Shown here: one piece after another, positions 50,101-62,188 of the stretch
Layout of the letters: every line of letters begins with the position of its first letter
Position numbering within the stretch: position 1 is the stretch's first letter
Source of the DNA: Phoronis australis
Lineage: Eukaryota; Phoronida; Phoronidae
Reading direction: 5' to 3'
NCBI GenBank assembly: GCA_002633005.1
Contig: NMRA01000127.1
Location: forward strand, 442,438-506,437
Length of the DNA stretch: 64,000 nucleotides
Program-made: the position numbers and the translations under genes
Notes under the pieces: generated by a model
Database searches by the model: none
Seen by the model: the letters and a program-made list of their open reading frames with translations, nothing else
What the model was told of the DNA's origin: nothing

Positions 50101-52560
50101 CATAGTGTTGTTGAATTGTAAGGGGATTTTTATTTGGTAGCATTTTTGCGGCAGGACTGCACTTTCATTGCAACAGACACAAAGTTCATAGCACGGACCG
50201 CCCACCAAGTGCACAACATTGTGCCTGTGCACTCAAGATCTTGGAACCAGAAAAACATGTTTTTACACTCTCCGACTTCATGACTTCCTCCTGCTGATGC
50301 TTGGAGAAGGCCTGTACCCACGTCATTCTCAAAGTCGCACATAATAAAAAAGCCAACCAATGAGGCCGTTTTGTGAAATAAATTCCCGTTTTGGCAGCAG
50401 TAGTTTTGTGATTTCATAACCTTTACTATGGTAGAGCCATCACTTGATGATGTGACGGTGTGTGCAGGCCTCTTGTGAGAAGAGTTGGCACGGTACTCGA
50501 CTGATTGCCTGCTGCAGTGTTAACTCAAGCTTCCAAGCAACCTGACCACTGTTGCTATAAATCTTGTATGCTTTATTGTTGATCAAAACATGCTCTGTGT
50601 CAGCTGATTGTTGTACAATAATGCTTACTCCCTGGCACAACTTGAATGCATTTAGCTGTGCACAAAAAAGAGTGTGGTTGGTCTTAATGTTAGCTTCAGT
50701 GATTTAGTCCGACTATTTGTTATTTTACACAAGTCATTAAGCAGCTCTAAAGGTTTAGAGTGAAAGTAGGAGACACGTTATTCCTTGTATTTACTTCTTT
50801 TGTGTGGCACCATGTAGAGGAAAGTTTTATGCGTAGGTTTTTCGCCTTTGAAAGAATTGTCGTGTGATCATGAGTCAATAAAGTGTAATTTGTGCTGAGT
50901 CAAGTGGTATTGTAACAGTTCTGCAAGGAGTCACATGGTCAGGCATCTCAACAGGTAGGCAACACCGTCACCTTGGATAGTTAGTTATGATTTCTCATAT
51001 TTCATATGGGTCGGATATCAAAATTCATCAATTCAAAAATGATATTTCTTATCAGCATCCTCAAGACGTGGACATTAGATGTGGTCAACAAATGGGCAAT
51101 AGTCTTGCAGGGGCAAGTGGCTATTTCTGACAAATGTTATCCTCTGGTGATCACAGGGCTTATGTTTGTGATATTCGCTGTTATTTGGGAAGCATATCTT
51201 ATGCGAGCTGGAAGAAAACTGTATTTGCAATGCCCAACTTAGCAGATTAAATAAAGAATGGGTTAAAATTCAGGTACCTGATCGATTTAGAGTAGATATG
51301 CACATAGCACGATGCCAAATTTGGATTCTCTTTGACTTTGCAATAATGCATTTGCAATGGTCACATGATGGGCGTTTACACTAATCAAGTGGATTTATCT
51401 ATTACTCATGCTTGTTTTTGTTACTAACAACTCAAAAAGTTCATTGTATTCAATTCAGTTTGAAAATCTTTGGTGACACACTCTCACTGAATGATCACTA
51501 CTTGAGGAAATTATTTGTTAGCTGGCCTTCAGTATCCCTGGTTTTATGAATGTCTCGGTGAACATGAAACTGGAATAGTCACATTACAGAGTGCAAATAC
51601 CACAAGAATTAGGTTGGGCTGAGAGGTCAAAATCTGGTGTTCTGTATCAAGAGTTCGTCAAAGGTTTCTGTATTCTAAAACAATTGAGTGCCTTGGACAT
51701 CAGGTTGTTTTCAGTTACTGAAATGAATAGTTGATTGGCTTTGGCCCTGGTACTTTTTATTCAACCAATCACCAGTTGGTATTTTCAACCTAATTAACTG
51801 CCTTGTGTATGGCACTTTATGGGCACTTGACCCTTGGTTACAGTAAAATCGCACTGATTTCGAACAAAAAGTAATTTCCAGAACTGCTCTTTTTCATTGT
51901 TCAGCATACGAATAAATATTTCTGTGGTGGTTCTCATTGTTTATAAAAATTGAGAAAATAAAATTCCACTTTGCCTCCATTTTGTGTCCTAAATAAGAAA
52001 TTCCAAAATAACCAAAGTAATTGTTGGAACTGACCTTTTTTCATTTTTTACCGTCTTCTAGTGTTGTCATGAATGTTCACATTTTTCCAAAACAGTCTTT
52101 TAATTGTAGTTAAGGAACAGATCTTTCAATTGGTGAAGCATCACTTTGGAGCTACAAATTGAGAAAACAAACTTCATTTGTCTGCTATATATTGGTGAAA
52201 TTCTACCAGGACGTGGTCCTTGCAAGTGAAGAAAGTTTTTGTGTATTATTGGATCTTCATCAGTCTGTTTGAATCTTGAGTGCTTCACTAAGGAAATGAC
52301 TTGCTTTAAGATACTTATACCCCGGCTCTGAAACCCTGTGTTGCTTTTAAATCTGGCTTTTCCTTTTTCATAGCTTCTATTACGCGAAGGTTTTGATAAC
52401 ATTTAAAGAATTAGAACTTACCCAAGTCATGTTACAATGCCCGTTGGTGAAATTATAGTCAAGGTTAGGAGGTTAGGAGTGTGGAAGGAATGATGCATCA
52501 AAATAGGAAGCATCAGATGAATAAGTAGAATCAGAAATCCATTTGCCACCACCATGGCTC
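47118..52560 (+). other. No gene recognised
   Basis: 5.4 kb of intronic-type sequence. Frames at 48801-49343, 49653-49862, 50014-50640 and 51006-51242 show no recognisable domain. A TACCGTAAAGCGGG block at about 49456 resembles the end of the MITE at 8955, without a clear partner end. A recurring CCATATTGTGTTCT / CCATTTTGTGTCCT motif occurs at about 47318-47346 and 51959-51995. Confidence 0.45.
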
Positions 52561-52662
52561 GAATTGGAGTTGCATTTGAATTGGAGTTGCATTTGAATTG
52601 GAGTTGCATTTGAATTGGAGTTGCATTTGAATTGGAGTTGCATTTGAATTGGAGTTGCATTT
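52561..52662. repeat. 17-bp minisatellite, six perfect copies
   Basis: GAATTGGAGTTGCATTT repeated exactly six times (102 bp) with no substitutions, which implies recent expansion. Because 17 is not a multiple of 3, the minus-strand frame through it (52427-52801) shows a 17-residue periodic peptide; this is an artefact of the repeat. Confidence 0.97.
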
Positions 52663-53166
52663 CTAAGGTTGGGTTCATTTGTGCAAGCTCTGCCTCTCCA
52701 TGTTTATTTGGCCTTCCACCATATGAACATGATTTCCATATGGTACAGAGACAACCCAATTGTACAGTATTACATAATGTTAGGTCACAACAGCTGTACA
52801 TTCACTGTTGCCCTAGCAGGTTGCCTGTCCAGTCTGCTTTGGTCAGAACTTAGCTGCCCCACAACCAGTTCTCTGACCTGTTGTGCATTATGTAATAATC
52901 TCTCTGAATTTTATTTCTGAGGTGTTATTGAACTTCCTAAATCCAATACTGTGGTGAGAAGTGCCTGGCGATTATTCAATTGCTTGTTAATATCCAGCCA
53001 AATAATTGTTTGTAGAAATTTTCCTTGGGAATGTTTAGTTAAGTCTCACTTTCCGCATTCATCGCTCTCCCATGCCGTGAGGTACGAAATGGCACTCCTC
53101 CTATGAAGATTCGTATGTTAGCATCTGTTGTCTGAATGCTTTGTATTTTTACATCATATTTAAGTC
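52663..53166 (+). other. No recognised feature
   Basis: Intronic-type sequence. The plus frames at 52632-52920 show no domain. Confidence 0.4.
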
Positions 53167-53400
53167 ATGCCGGGGAAAGTATTACTGCCGTGACGTGGGC
53201 TGCAATGCCGATTTAAGGAAGTAGGATAAGCTGGATAAAATATCCATAGATGCGGGATGTCACATTTCACCCCCTCCCGACGGTTCTGAAGGACGAAGCG
53301 TGTCGTGCAGACTGCGCCGCTGTTAAAAAAGAGTGCAGGTGGCCTGATGTATTTTGTGGTACCTCAGGCGTGTTTAGGCCAAAAGGCTTGATTATGTCTC
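53167..53400 (+). pseudogene. THAP-domain transposase pseudogene (copy 3)
   Basis: Translation across frames gives MPGK, then YYCRDVGCNADLRK-stop-DKLDK, then KYP-stop-MRDVTFHPLP, later VKKECRWPDVFCGTSG. This is the same family as 31318-31485 (KYHC..D.CNSN, KYPWMRD) and 23434-23512 (KKECRRSDVFC). Two in-frame stops, one replacing the W of KYPWM, and at least two frameshifts show it is dead. The copy is useful because it joins the two other fragments into one ancestral protein order. Confidence 0.6.
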
Positions 53401-56400
53401 ATGCCCCCCCCCCTCGACATCATCGGTTTCCTCGTGGGTAAAATCGTCCAATCTACCGTTTGTTTTAAAAAGAAAGAAAGTCTATTAAACCTGAATGAAC
53501 TAAAACAACGCCACTGTTGTGCAATCAATATAATCTTACCTCACGACCGAGAAAAGCTGCAGTGCGGAATACAGGAATTGACAGCATTAGGTTGGAGTGA
53601 TTTATAACTTTGGTTATAATGTCAGTAGAGTTAGTTGTAATGTTAGTGTTGGGTTTTTGCAGTTTGCTTAAATGGCATTGTGAATAGTCTACCTATAGAA
53701 AACACGATTAAATTTCCAATCATTTTCTAGTTTAAAGAAACTGTTGATTCATACGTCAATATTAAAACAAATCGAGCTCTTCTTGTTTTTGCCGTTTTTG
53801 TTTATACGTTGCACGGTGAATCGGCTGACACTATGTGATTGGACAGTTGGAAAGCACTTACGGTATTTGGTGAAATTAGTCTTGTATGAAAAAATTACTG
53901 TACTTGAAGATGGAATTTACATAACGTTGTGAACCAACAGATGTCATTGCCTAGCATATCATCAGTTTACTTTATTTGTGCGGGTTAATGTGGAGGGCGA
54001 TCAAATCAAGAAGCTCAATTATCAAGTTGGCCATTAAGCCTAGCATGAATATTTACGGTAAAACAAAATGGGCACTTACATGTAAACTACACTTATAGTA
54101 AACAGCGTAAATGTAGTTCATGTAGTTACAATGAATGAGCGAGAGATTTGTTGGTGTCGAGTAATGCAACGATTAATTTTCATTGGGTGCTGACTTTAAT
54201 TGGCTGAGCACTTAGCTCACCTGACATGTTACACTGTCATACCACCTGGTGTCAATTACCTGTTGTGTGAGCTACCCCATAAAGTTGAGACTGGCCTGGC
54301 ATTAACTGTGATTTCCGTGCAACCAGTTACCAAAGCTCTGTGCAGTTATTAATATCTCTAGGGTTAAGCTGTGCATCTGGGCTTGTTTAAAGCTAAAGGA
54401 TACTGTCCTACACTAGTGCTGTTGATATTTTTGGATGTTCATGTTGCTAATATCGGCACTCAACCAGAAAGGACCGAGAATGCACTGTTGCAATATTAGG
54501 CTGCCTTGCTTTCAGCTGTGCTAGTAGAGCACAAAATTAGTCAAATAAGCAAACTAGAGAGAGATGGTGACTTTTTACATGGGGAAATGAAATTTCTCCA
54601 AGTGTGTTACTTGGTTGTGAATTTTTTTGTACACACACTACATGTTGCATTTGTCGTCCAATTGACATGAAATTCCCCACACAACTTGTATAGCTCCTTA
54701 AAATCTCATGGTCTATTGAGTACTCAAAAACTTCCCACAATCCATTGGAATCATCCAACAGTGCCCAAATGACCTATGGGAACTGTCCATCAGTTTCTTT
54801 TCTATTATTTACCAACGGTCTGTTTGTTGATAAACAAACACGCCATTTTCAAGTCCTTATCGAGTTTGTACAATTCAGGGCTACTGAAGACAGGTCTGTG
54901 AATACTCAGGTGCTTGTGTTTAATTAACGAGTTACGCTCTATACAGATATTGGTCTTGATTACGAAGGTTAGCAAAAGGGATAGCCACATGGACTGTTCA
55001 CTTTCATTTCAACCAGAGTTCAACAACATTTTCCATTCATGGCTAACCTTGTCTAGTGTCAACTGCTTCTAACTACCCTACTGTTGAAGTATTATTGGTG
55101 CAAGAGTCTCCATTATTACATTGGTTGTATAGGCTATAATTTGCACTGCTGTGAAATGGTGCACACCTCTCCTTTGTGTTGACACAATGTATCTACCCAG
55201 CTCACTAATCCCCTGCTGTAGTTAGTTCACCAGCCTGCATGGTCAACTGGCCATGGCTGCCTTCTCCTTATCCTACACTGTGTCTATATGAGGGTCTTGT
55301 TTGCTTTAGACAACAAATCAACAGCTTGACAATGGGTGGGGGCTGTGTAGTAGCACTCAATACCCTTCAGGCATCTCCCTGTCAAGGATAGATTGGGGAT
55401 TTTGGTGGTTGGCACCAAGGACTGAGCTATGATAGTATTTTTTCAGTTCAACTTCAAACATTTCTAGTTTTTCATAAATTAAGCTACTGTCCCAATGTGT
55501 TGAGAGCCTGTAAATGAATTCTTAATATCATAAAATTTTAATCTGCTGCAGTCAACTCATTACGATACAGATTTCTTTTAAATATTCAAAGTTCAGCGAT
55601 TCAATATTTGGTGCTTGCTATCCAACTGGGTATTCTTGCATTTTTTCACCTTGAATTAAACTTTGTTGCCACAAATCAAGCCAGTTAATAAGCTAAGTTT
55701 ACAGTTCTGAGTGTTGGTTAGGATGCATAGGATTGAACAGGTGAGAGTCTTATTGAAAGTGATCACGATGGTTGCATCTATTTGCTGTTTAACATATTGG
55801 TTCACAGTCTAAACATCACTTAATTACTTTTGTTTTAATGGTGACCACCTCTGTCAGATGCATACATTAACATAATAACCACGTGTTTTCCATTGGCAGA
55901 GTCAAGATGTTTTAATCAATATCCACACTGTGGCTTCCAGCTTAGAGCTCACTGCTTTGCGGTGTTTTCTCTATGCTCTGTCCAGGGCTCAACACATCCA
56001 TTCTCTGCTACTGCCTTTATCCACTGTCGGGGGCTCAGCACAGTGGATGCATGTGTTGTTCCTAGCATAAAGCAATTGGAGCTAATAGGTGTGCATTGAA
56101 CACATATTGTGGCTGGGATCACTTTGTGAGTCTGTACACTGCTACTCTATGAATGGACACCACTTTGTGTTCCACTGTGTGTTTGTGTAACTGTCTGAGG
56201 TCTGAGGTTACACTGTCTCATGGACCAGTTTCAACACTGGGTTATGTGAGAAGCATTTACAACAGATTTACATACAGGACATGTCCATTGGAATACCCAG
56301 TCTACCCAAAAATAACCCATAATTCCTGTGTTTAGGCCCAGCTGAGTAGGTTTGTGTTTTAACAAAATTTTTCGTAAACTATAAACGTGTCCAGGTAGGT

Positions 56401-56415
56401 TTCAAATTTTGACCA
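53401..56415 (+). other. No gene recognised
   Basis: Intronic-type sequence. The plus frame at 53401-53607 may still be part of the preceding THAP element. Frames at 53744-53932, 54537-54990 and 55893-56335 match nothing I know. Confidence 0.45.
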
Positions 56416-57988
56416 TCTTCCGCAAAAACAGTAGTGTTACTGTTGAAATTGCCAATCATAGAATGGAGTGTTGAGATTGCCAACCATAGGATCGAGATTT
56501 TATGAAGAAAAATTGCTTCTGGAAGTGGATATTATCTGTTTTTAAGCAGCGGATCGGAGAAATGGCTCGCTTTCATGCAGAACGGATCTTCGACGATAAT
56601 TGGCTTGTTAGATGCTATTTTAGTATGATGTATAATTTAAGAAAAAAATGGGGAACTGAAATTTACCCGGTCCGTCATTGTTTGTGCTCAGTTAGTAATA
56701 CTTTAGTGCACTTTCACGTGTGCACACAAGGTGGTCGCACTGTTTTGGTTACGTTGCCGTTGAGTGAAATGTCCTTCAACTTGAAGCAAACTTCATTCGC
56801 TGACTTTGAATGCAGTCAACATACCTCTTAGTCTCGATGTAACAGTGGTGGATGGGTGGAAGTGGTCACATGTTCAGGCTACTGCTCAGCCTTGCAAATA
56901 CTTTTCATGTCTGCTGGCTAGTTGGTCATGGTCGTAGTCGCACATTTTCCAACTTGTATCTAAATGTTGGCTTTGGATGTTGAAACTAGATTATGTATTT
57001 AGGTATTCATAGGTAATAACTGAGCGAGTGCTTACTTAAAACATGTGTTAAATGGCTGCTTTTAAGTAGTGCATTTGTCCTCTAAAATCTGCATACTTTC
57101 TGAAAAATTTGTAGAAAACTTCGAAGCAGTTTTGGTCGTACCCAGGTCTGGGGTGTCGCTATTTTCAGACGATTTGGTGATGGTGAATGGAGCAGTGATG
57201 GGAGATCCAAATGGCCTCAGTTGAATACTATTTTAGTGACCCAGAAACCAAAAAAGGGATCTATCCAACTTCAAGTGAAGCTGTAGTCAACCAACCATCT
57301 TGATTACCAGACAGCCTGGTTTTCTCAGTTGGTGGCCAGCCACTCAATGACTATGGTCCTCCCAGTTCTGGAACTTGTTAGTGGGTGCCCTGGCCGTGTA
57401 CAGCACCTAGCTAGATCCATATTGCCTGCCGAGTCACAACCAAGGCTCAAATTTGTTGAAAAACAATGTGTTGGTTTTGTGACATATCTCAGTGACAGTT
57501 TTTGGGGTCATGATCCATGTCAGAAAGTCATGTTGTTTTCAGACTGCATTGATTGTTGTATTCATCCCATGTCCGTGTGTGCCAGCAATGAGTTTACATT
57601 TAGGAAAGTAAGTCAGGTCAGTGAACTGACTTTGGTAGAAATACCGCAGTCACTTTCTTACAATTCATTGATCCACGCATGAAGGGCAGTCATATCATGG
57701 TCTTTATGGCAACTAGCTCTGTTGTCGGGGTTAACATTGGTTTCAAAATGGGCGTGCTGCCTGCGTGTTTGTGTCAGTGAATTATTGGTTGGAAACCAAA
57801 ATATACGCTGGAAAGATTTTGCTTCTTCGTTTCGTATTCATCACGATCGGCTGAATTTCTTAGAAACGTAAACAAACTGCAGTTGAAGTTGCGTTATCGT
57901 GCTTTGTTCCAAACTGGCATTGTAAATGGTCTTTCACAATACTTTTCTGAAATCGACCAACCTTGCTATCATAGAGATAATCTATCTT
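56416..57988 (+). repeat. 1.57-kb direct duplication, left copy
   Basis: Nearly identical to 57990-59503 and separated from it only by the single N at 57989. The left half differs by scattered substitutions, and this copy has about 60 bp (near 57002-57065) missing from the right copy; the right half is almost identical. The frame at 56502-56831 (109 aa) is open only here; in the other copy it hits a stop after six codons. An in-frame TAG at 57284 shortens the frame that is longer in the right copy. Confidence 0.95.
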
Positions 57989-57989
57989 N
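57989..57989. other. Ambiguous base / probable assembly join
   Basis: The only N in the window, placed exactly at the boundary between the two copies of the 1.5-kb duplication. Confidence 0.9.
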
Positions 57990-59503
57990 TCTTCCGCAAA
58001 AACGGTAGTGTTATTGTTGAGATTGCCAATCATAGGATGGAGTGTTGAGATTGCCAACCATAGGATCGAGATTTTATGAAGAAAAATTGCTTCTCTTAAG
58101 TGGATATTATCTGTTTTTAAGCAGCGGATCGGAGAAATGGCTTGCTTTCATGCAGAACGGATCTTCGACGATAATTGGCTTGTTAGATGCTATTTTAGTA
58201 TGATGTATAATTTAAGAAAAAATGGGGAAATGAAATTTACCCGGTCCGCCATTGTTTGTGCTCAGTTAGTAATACTTTAGTGCACTTTCACGTGTGCACA
58301 CAAGGTGGTCGCACTGTTTTGGTTACGTTGCCATTGAGTGAAATGTCCTTCAACTTGGAGCAACCTTCATTCGTTGACTTTGAATGCAGTCAACATACCT
58401 CTTAGTCTCGATGTAACAGTGGTGGATGGGTGTAAGTGGTCACATGTTCAGGCAACTACTCGGCCTTGCAAATACTCTTCAGGTCTGCTGGCTAGTTGGT
58501 CATGGTCGTAGTCGCACATTTTCCAACTTGTATCTAAATATTGGCTTTGGATTTTGAAACTAAATTATGTATTTAGTTAAGCAGTGCATTTGTCCTCTAA
58601 AATCTGCATACTTTCAGAAAAATTTGTAGAAAACTTCGAAGCAGTTTTGGTCTTACCCAGGTCTGGGGTGTCGCTATTTTCAGACGACTTCGTGATGGTG
58701 AATGGAGCAGTGATGGGAGATCCAAATGGCCTCAGTTGAATACTATTTTAGTGACCCAGAAACCAAAAAAAGGATCTATCCAACTTCAAGTGAAGCTGTC
58801 GTCAACCAACCATCTTGATTACCAGACAGCCTGGTTTTCTCAGTTGGTGGCCAGCCACTCAATGACTATGGTCCTCCCAGTTCTGGAACTTGTTAGTGGG
58901 TGCCCTGGCCCTATACAGCACCTAGCTAGATCCATATTGCCTGCCGAGTCACAACCAACGCTCAAATTTGTTGAAAAACAATGTGTTGGTTTTGTGACAT
59001 ATCTCAGTGACAGTTTTTGGGGTCATGATCCATGTCAGAAAGTCATGTTGTTTTCAGACTGCATTGATTGTTGTATTCATCCCATGTCCGTGTGTGCCAG
59101 CAATGAGTTTACATTTAGGAAAGTAAGTCAGGTCAGTGAACTGACTTTGGTAGAAATACCGCAGTCACTTTCTTACAATTCATTGATCCACGCATGAAGG
59201 GCAGTCATATCATGGTCTTTATGGCAACTAGCTCTGTTGTCGGGGTTAACATTGGTTTCAAAATGGGCGTGCTGCCTGCGTGTTTGTGTCAGTGAATTAT
59301 TGGTTGGAAACCAAAATATACGCTGGAAAGATTTTGCTTCTTCGTTTCGTATTCATCACGATCGGCTGAATTTCTTAGAAACGTAAACAAACTGCAGTTG
59401 AAGTTGCGTTATCGTGCTTTGTTCCAAACTGGCATTGTAAATGGTCTTTCACAATACTTTTCTGAAATCGACCAACCTTGCTATCATAGAGATAATCTAT
59501 CTT
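57990..59503 (+). repeat. 1.51-kb direct duplication, right copy, with a 153-aa open frame of unknown nature
   Basis: Repeats 56416-57988. A frame without an ATG start at 58736-59197 is open for 153 codons and contains GHDPCQKVMLF and CIDCCIHPMSVCASNEF. I recognise no family. The frame could be read as an exon (TTTTCAG at about 58682, AAAGTAAGT at about 59119-59127). However, the few differences between copies mostly change amino acids or create a stop, which argues against selection on protein. Confidence 0.9.
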
Positions 59504-61566
59504 TCTTTTTTCCAACCATCACTGTGTCTTGCCCTCATCAATGTCATTTTTTCCCCGGTAAAACTGCAATTGTCCCGTGACGTCAAAGGCATTGTTCAAT
59601 TGCGGCAATGTTACCACACAAAAAGATGATATCATTCATATTACCCTACATTCTCCGTTTATGTAGCCATATATCTTTAATGCTGCCATGTCCTAACGAC
59701 TCTTTTACTGAATAACGTCCACTTAGTTAAGAAGTCAATGTCCTTAGTCTTTAATAACAAATTAACCCACATTTGCACGTCTGTCAAGTAGTTGACATGT
59801 CTTCCTATCCATTGTGTCAAGTCCCTGGGACTTGGACCATCCACGTCATAGTTGACAACCAACGAGCTCATCACGGGTATAAAATGCTTAGATTGGGGTC
59901 ACCATCTCTGTGCGGTCACCTCTGACGTAGGATATAAGCTCGCCTTTTAGATTGGTTTGGGATAGTGCAGAATCTCCGCCTAGAAATAGAACATTATATT
60001 TGCCTAGGCAGATAACCCGCTTTGGAACCTTGTGTTGAGATGCTTATACTCAAGTTTCATTGTGATGTTTTACCTATCATTTTATCAGAATTGGTCCCAT
60101 ATTGGCCCCAATATTGGTCCCATATTGGCCCCATATTGCTCGATAATACATCTGGGTGAACAGTGTATTATTGGTTAATGGATGGAGTTGAGTTAGTTCT
60201 CTTGGTGGAACTCTGTATTAATTTCACCTTGTCAACTTTCATTGATTTATGTTCACCATTTGTAGTGGTTGTTTGTCCTATGAAGCTTAGTGGGTGTTAA
60301 ATTGTGGATGGGTGTAACCTTTTTCATTCTTTTCTTAACATAGCTGTTCATAGTTGAGGACACATTGTCCTGCTTTGTTCATAAACAATTTGCTATGCCT
60401 TATCTGTTCTACCACCTGGATATTTCTGTTGACAAAAATAGTTACAAGTTACACCTATCCAGTAGATTTGGTTTGAGAACCTGTTGACTTATTCCTGGAA
60501 AAAAGTTGATATTGATTTGATAAAATGGGCCTAGCGTGTTGTGTTAAATTTCTTGCACTTTCCTCTTGTTTGGGGCTGGTTAGCTGTGCATCACCAATTG
60601 ATCCTGGGTTAGGAACTGCAAATAAATCTTGTCAGTCATGGTGATCAATAATCAAGTTAATGATTTATTACAAACACAGCTCTCAATAGCCACCTCATTG
60701 TTGCCAACAAAACAACACTGTAATTGCTGCCATGTTTGTTTATGTTGGTATTAAGTCCGTTTCTATTTTCAAGCCGTAGTCATTTCCTGCAAGTGGTGGT
60801 TAAGTGAAATATCCTCGTCATATCACTGATTTCATCATATTTTGTGGAATTTTCCCAAGAATGTTTCTGTGAAATCGGTGGAGTCACTGAAAAGGTGTGT
60901 CAAGATATGTTCTGAAAGTTTTTTTCCCTCTGATATTAACATGATATGCTGTAAATTGCCAAAGCTTCAAAAATTTGTTTTTCTGCTGAACAAATCTGAC
61001 TATGAAATGACATTTTGTATACATTTTTTGTTGAAAAAATTTGACAAAAACGGAATTAGTCTTTCTTTCCGTATTGTCTCGCTATACGTTAAAGGTAAGA
61101 AAATTCCATTACGCGCACATTAAATCAAAAGAAATCTTGGATCTTTTCCACATACACTTAATTCCTGTACAAGGAAGCTGTCCACTTGCTATTGTTTAGC
61201 CTGGGAAATATTGATGAGATAACACATTTTGCTTAGGTTATGAATAATGTGAAATCCGCCCTTGATAGAGCTGTATACATAAAACATTTCCTTTCTTTAT
61301 ACGCAGCCTTGTGTTGTGTAATTGTGAGTTCAATTTTAGACCTAACTTTTTGAAAAAAAATTCATCGCTTCAGTTTTCGTTTTTGTTGCCTTCAACGTGT
61401 TTCATCTAGGCCGCGGAGAGTATGTTGTTTCTTGAGATTTGGCCTGTCTAGAATCACTTGTTTGTGTTGAGAAGAAAATGTGGTAGCCCTTCACATACAT
61501 TCCGCATGCAAATAATTTACAAAGTGGTCATTTTTCCATTTTTCAATGGCTTATTACCTTGTTGAG
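59504..61566 (+). other. No gene recognised
   Basis: Intronic-type sequence. A small direct repeat of TTGGTCCCATATTGGCCCCA-like units lies at about 60093-60137. The frame at 60842-61123 has no known domain. From about 61529 a block GTCATTTTTCCATTTTTCAA, shared with about 15356, directly precedes the SINE. Confidence 0.45.
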
Positions 61567-61777
61567 GAGACAGTGTGGCTCGGTGGTTTGAGCTCCTCGA
61601 AGCTCTTGTTTGGGAGACCTGGGTTCAAATCCTGTCATTTCTGGCAGACAGTCGAGCAATACAGAGCAATACACAAAAGCGTCTCCTACTCTTGAGATCG
61701 GTTTCACTGGTAAAGATATGTAAGGCAAAATGAGTGAGAACTGGACATGCCTGAAGGTGATTTCTGGGGCTGTGCAA
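61567..61777 (+). mobile_element. tRNA-derived SINE (copy 3)
   Basis: Plus-strand copy with the best-kept promoter: A box TGGCTCGGTGG (61577-61587) and a perfect B box GGTTCAAATCC (61622-61632). Ends GGGGCTGTGC at about 61777. The head is tRNA-like but has no intact cloverleaf, so it is not a tRNA gene. The 169-aa minus frame at 61625-62134 partly overlaps it and is spurious. Confidence 0.9.
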
Positions 61778-62188
61778 ATATTTTATTACCTCGCTGCAAA
61801 CGATGGAAATTTTACGAAATGTTGTCTTATGACATGTACACACAGTACGTACCATGGCAGAAAGTAGTGAAATACAACAATACACAATTTCACCTGTCGG
61901 CCATATTGCGTTCTGAATAAGTGAAGAATTCCCTTTGGTGTGTGTTCGCTGTGTTCTGTGTTGAGCCTTGTGGGAATGACGGAACACTGTTAATGGCAAT
62001 GTTCGGATAAACCCCGAAGGGAGGACCATTGAGTGGTTAAAAAATTTGTCTGAATAATTAGTAAGATTCAGATTGTAGCAAGCCCTTGACTGAGTATAGC
62101 GATTTACCGGTAACATTTTATAGATTGAGACCATTTTAGGTTATCTAGGACATTAAACGACCTCAACTCCAAGTCAAGTATTGAATAT
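61778..62188 (+). other. No recognised feature
   Basis: Contains a copy of the recurring motif (TTTCACCTGTCGGCCATATT, about 61888-61907). No exon seen. Confidence 0.4.

Noticed and set aside
52427-52801. Minus-strand 124-aa frame with 17-residue repeats (MQLQFKCNSNSNATPIQ)
   Set aside because: The periodicity comes from the 17-bp minisatellite, which rotates through all three frames; not a repeat protein.
56502-56831. 109-aa ATG-initiated frame
   Set aside because: In the near-identical second copy the same frame stops after six codons, and no family is recognised.
61567-61640. tRNA gene
   Set aside because: A and B boxes are present but the acceptor and anticodon stems do not pair properly; it continues into a SINE body shared with two other copies.
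61625-62134. 169-aa minus-strand frame, the longest in the window
   Set aside because: It runs through the SINE head and recurring repeat motifs; no domain, no splice or start context.
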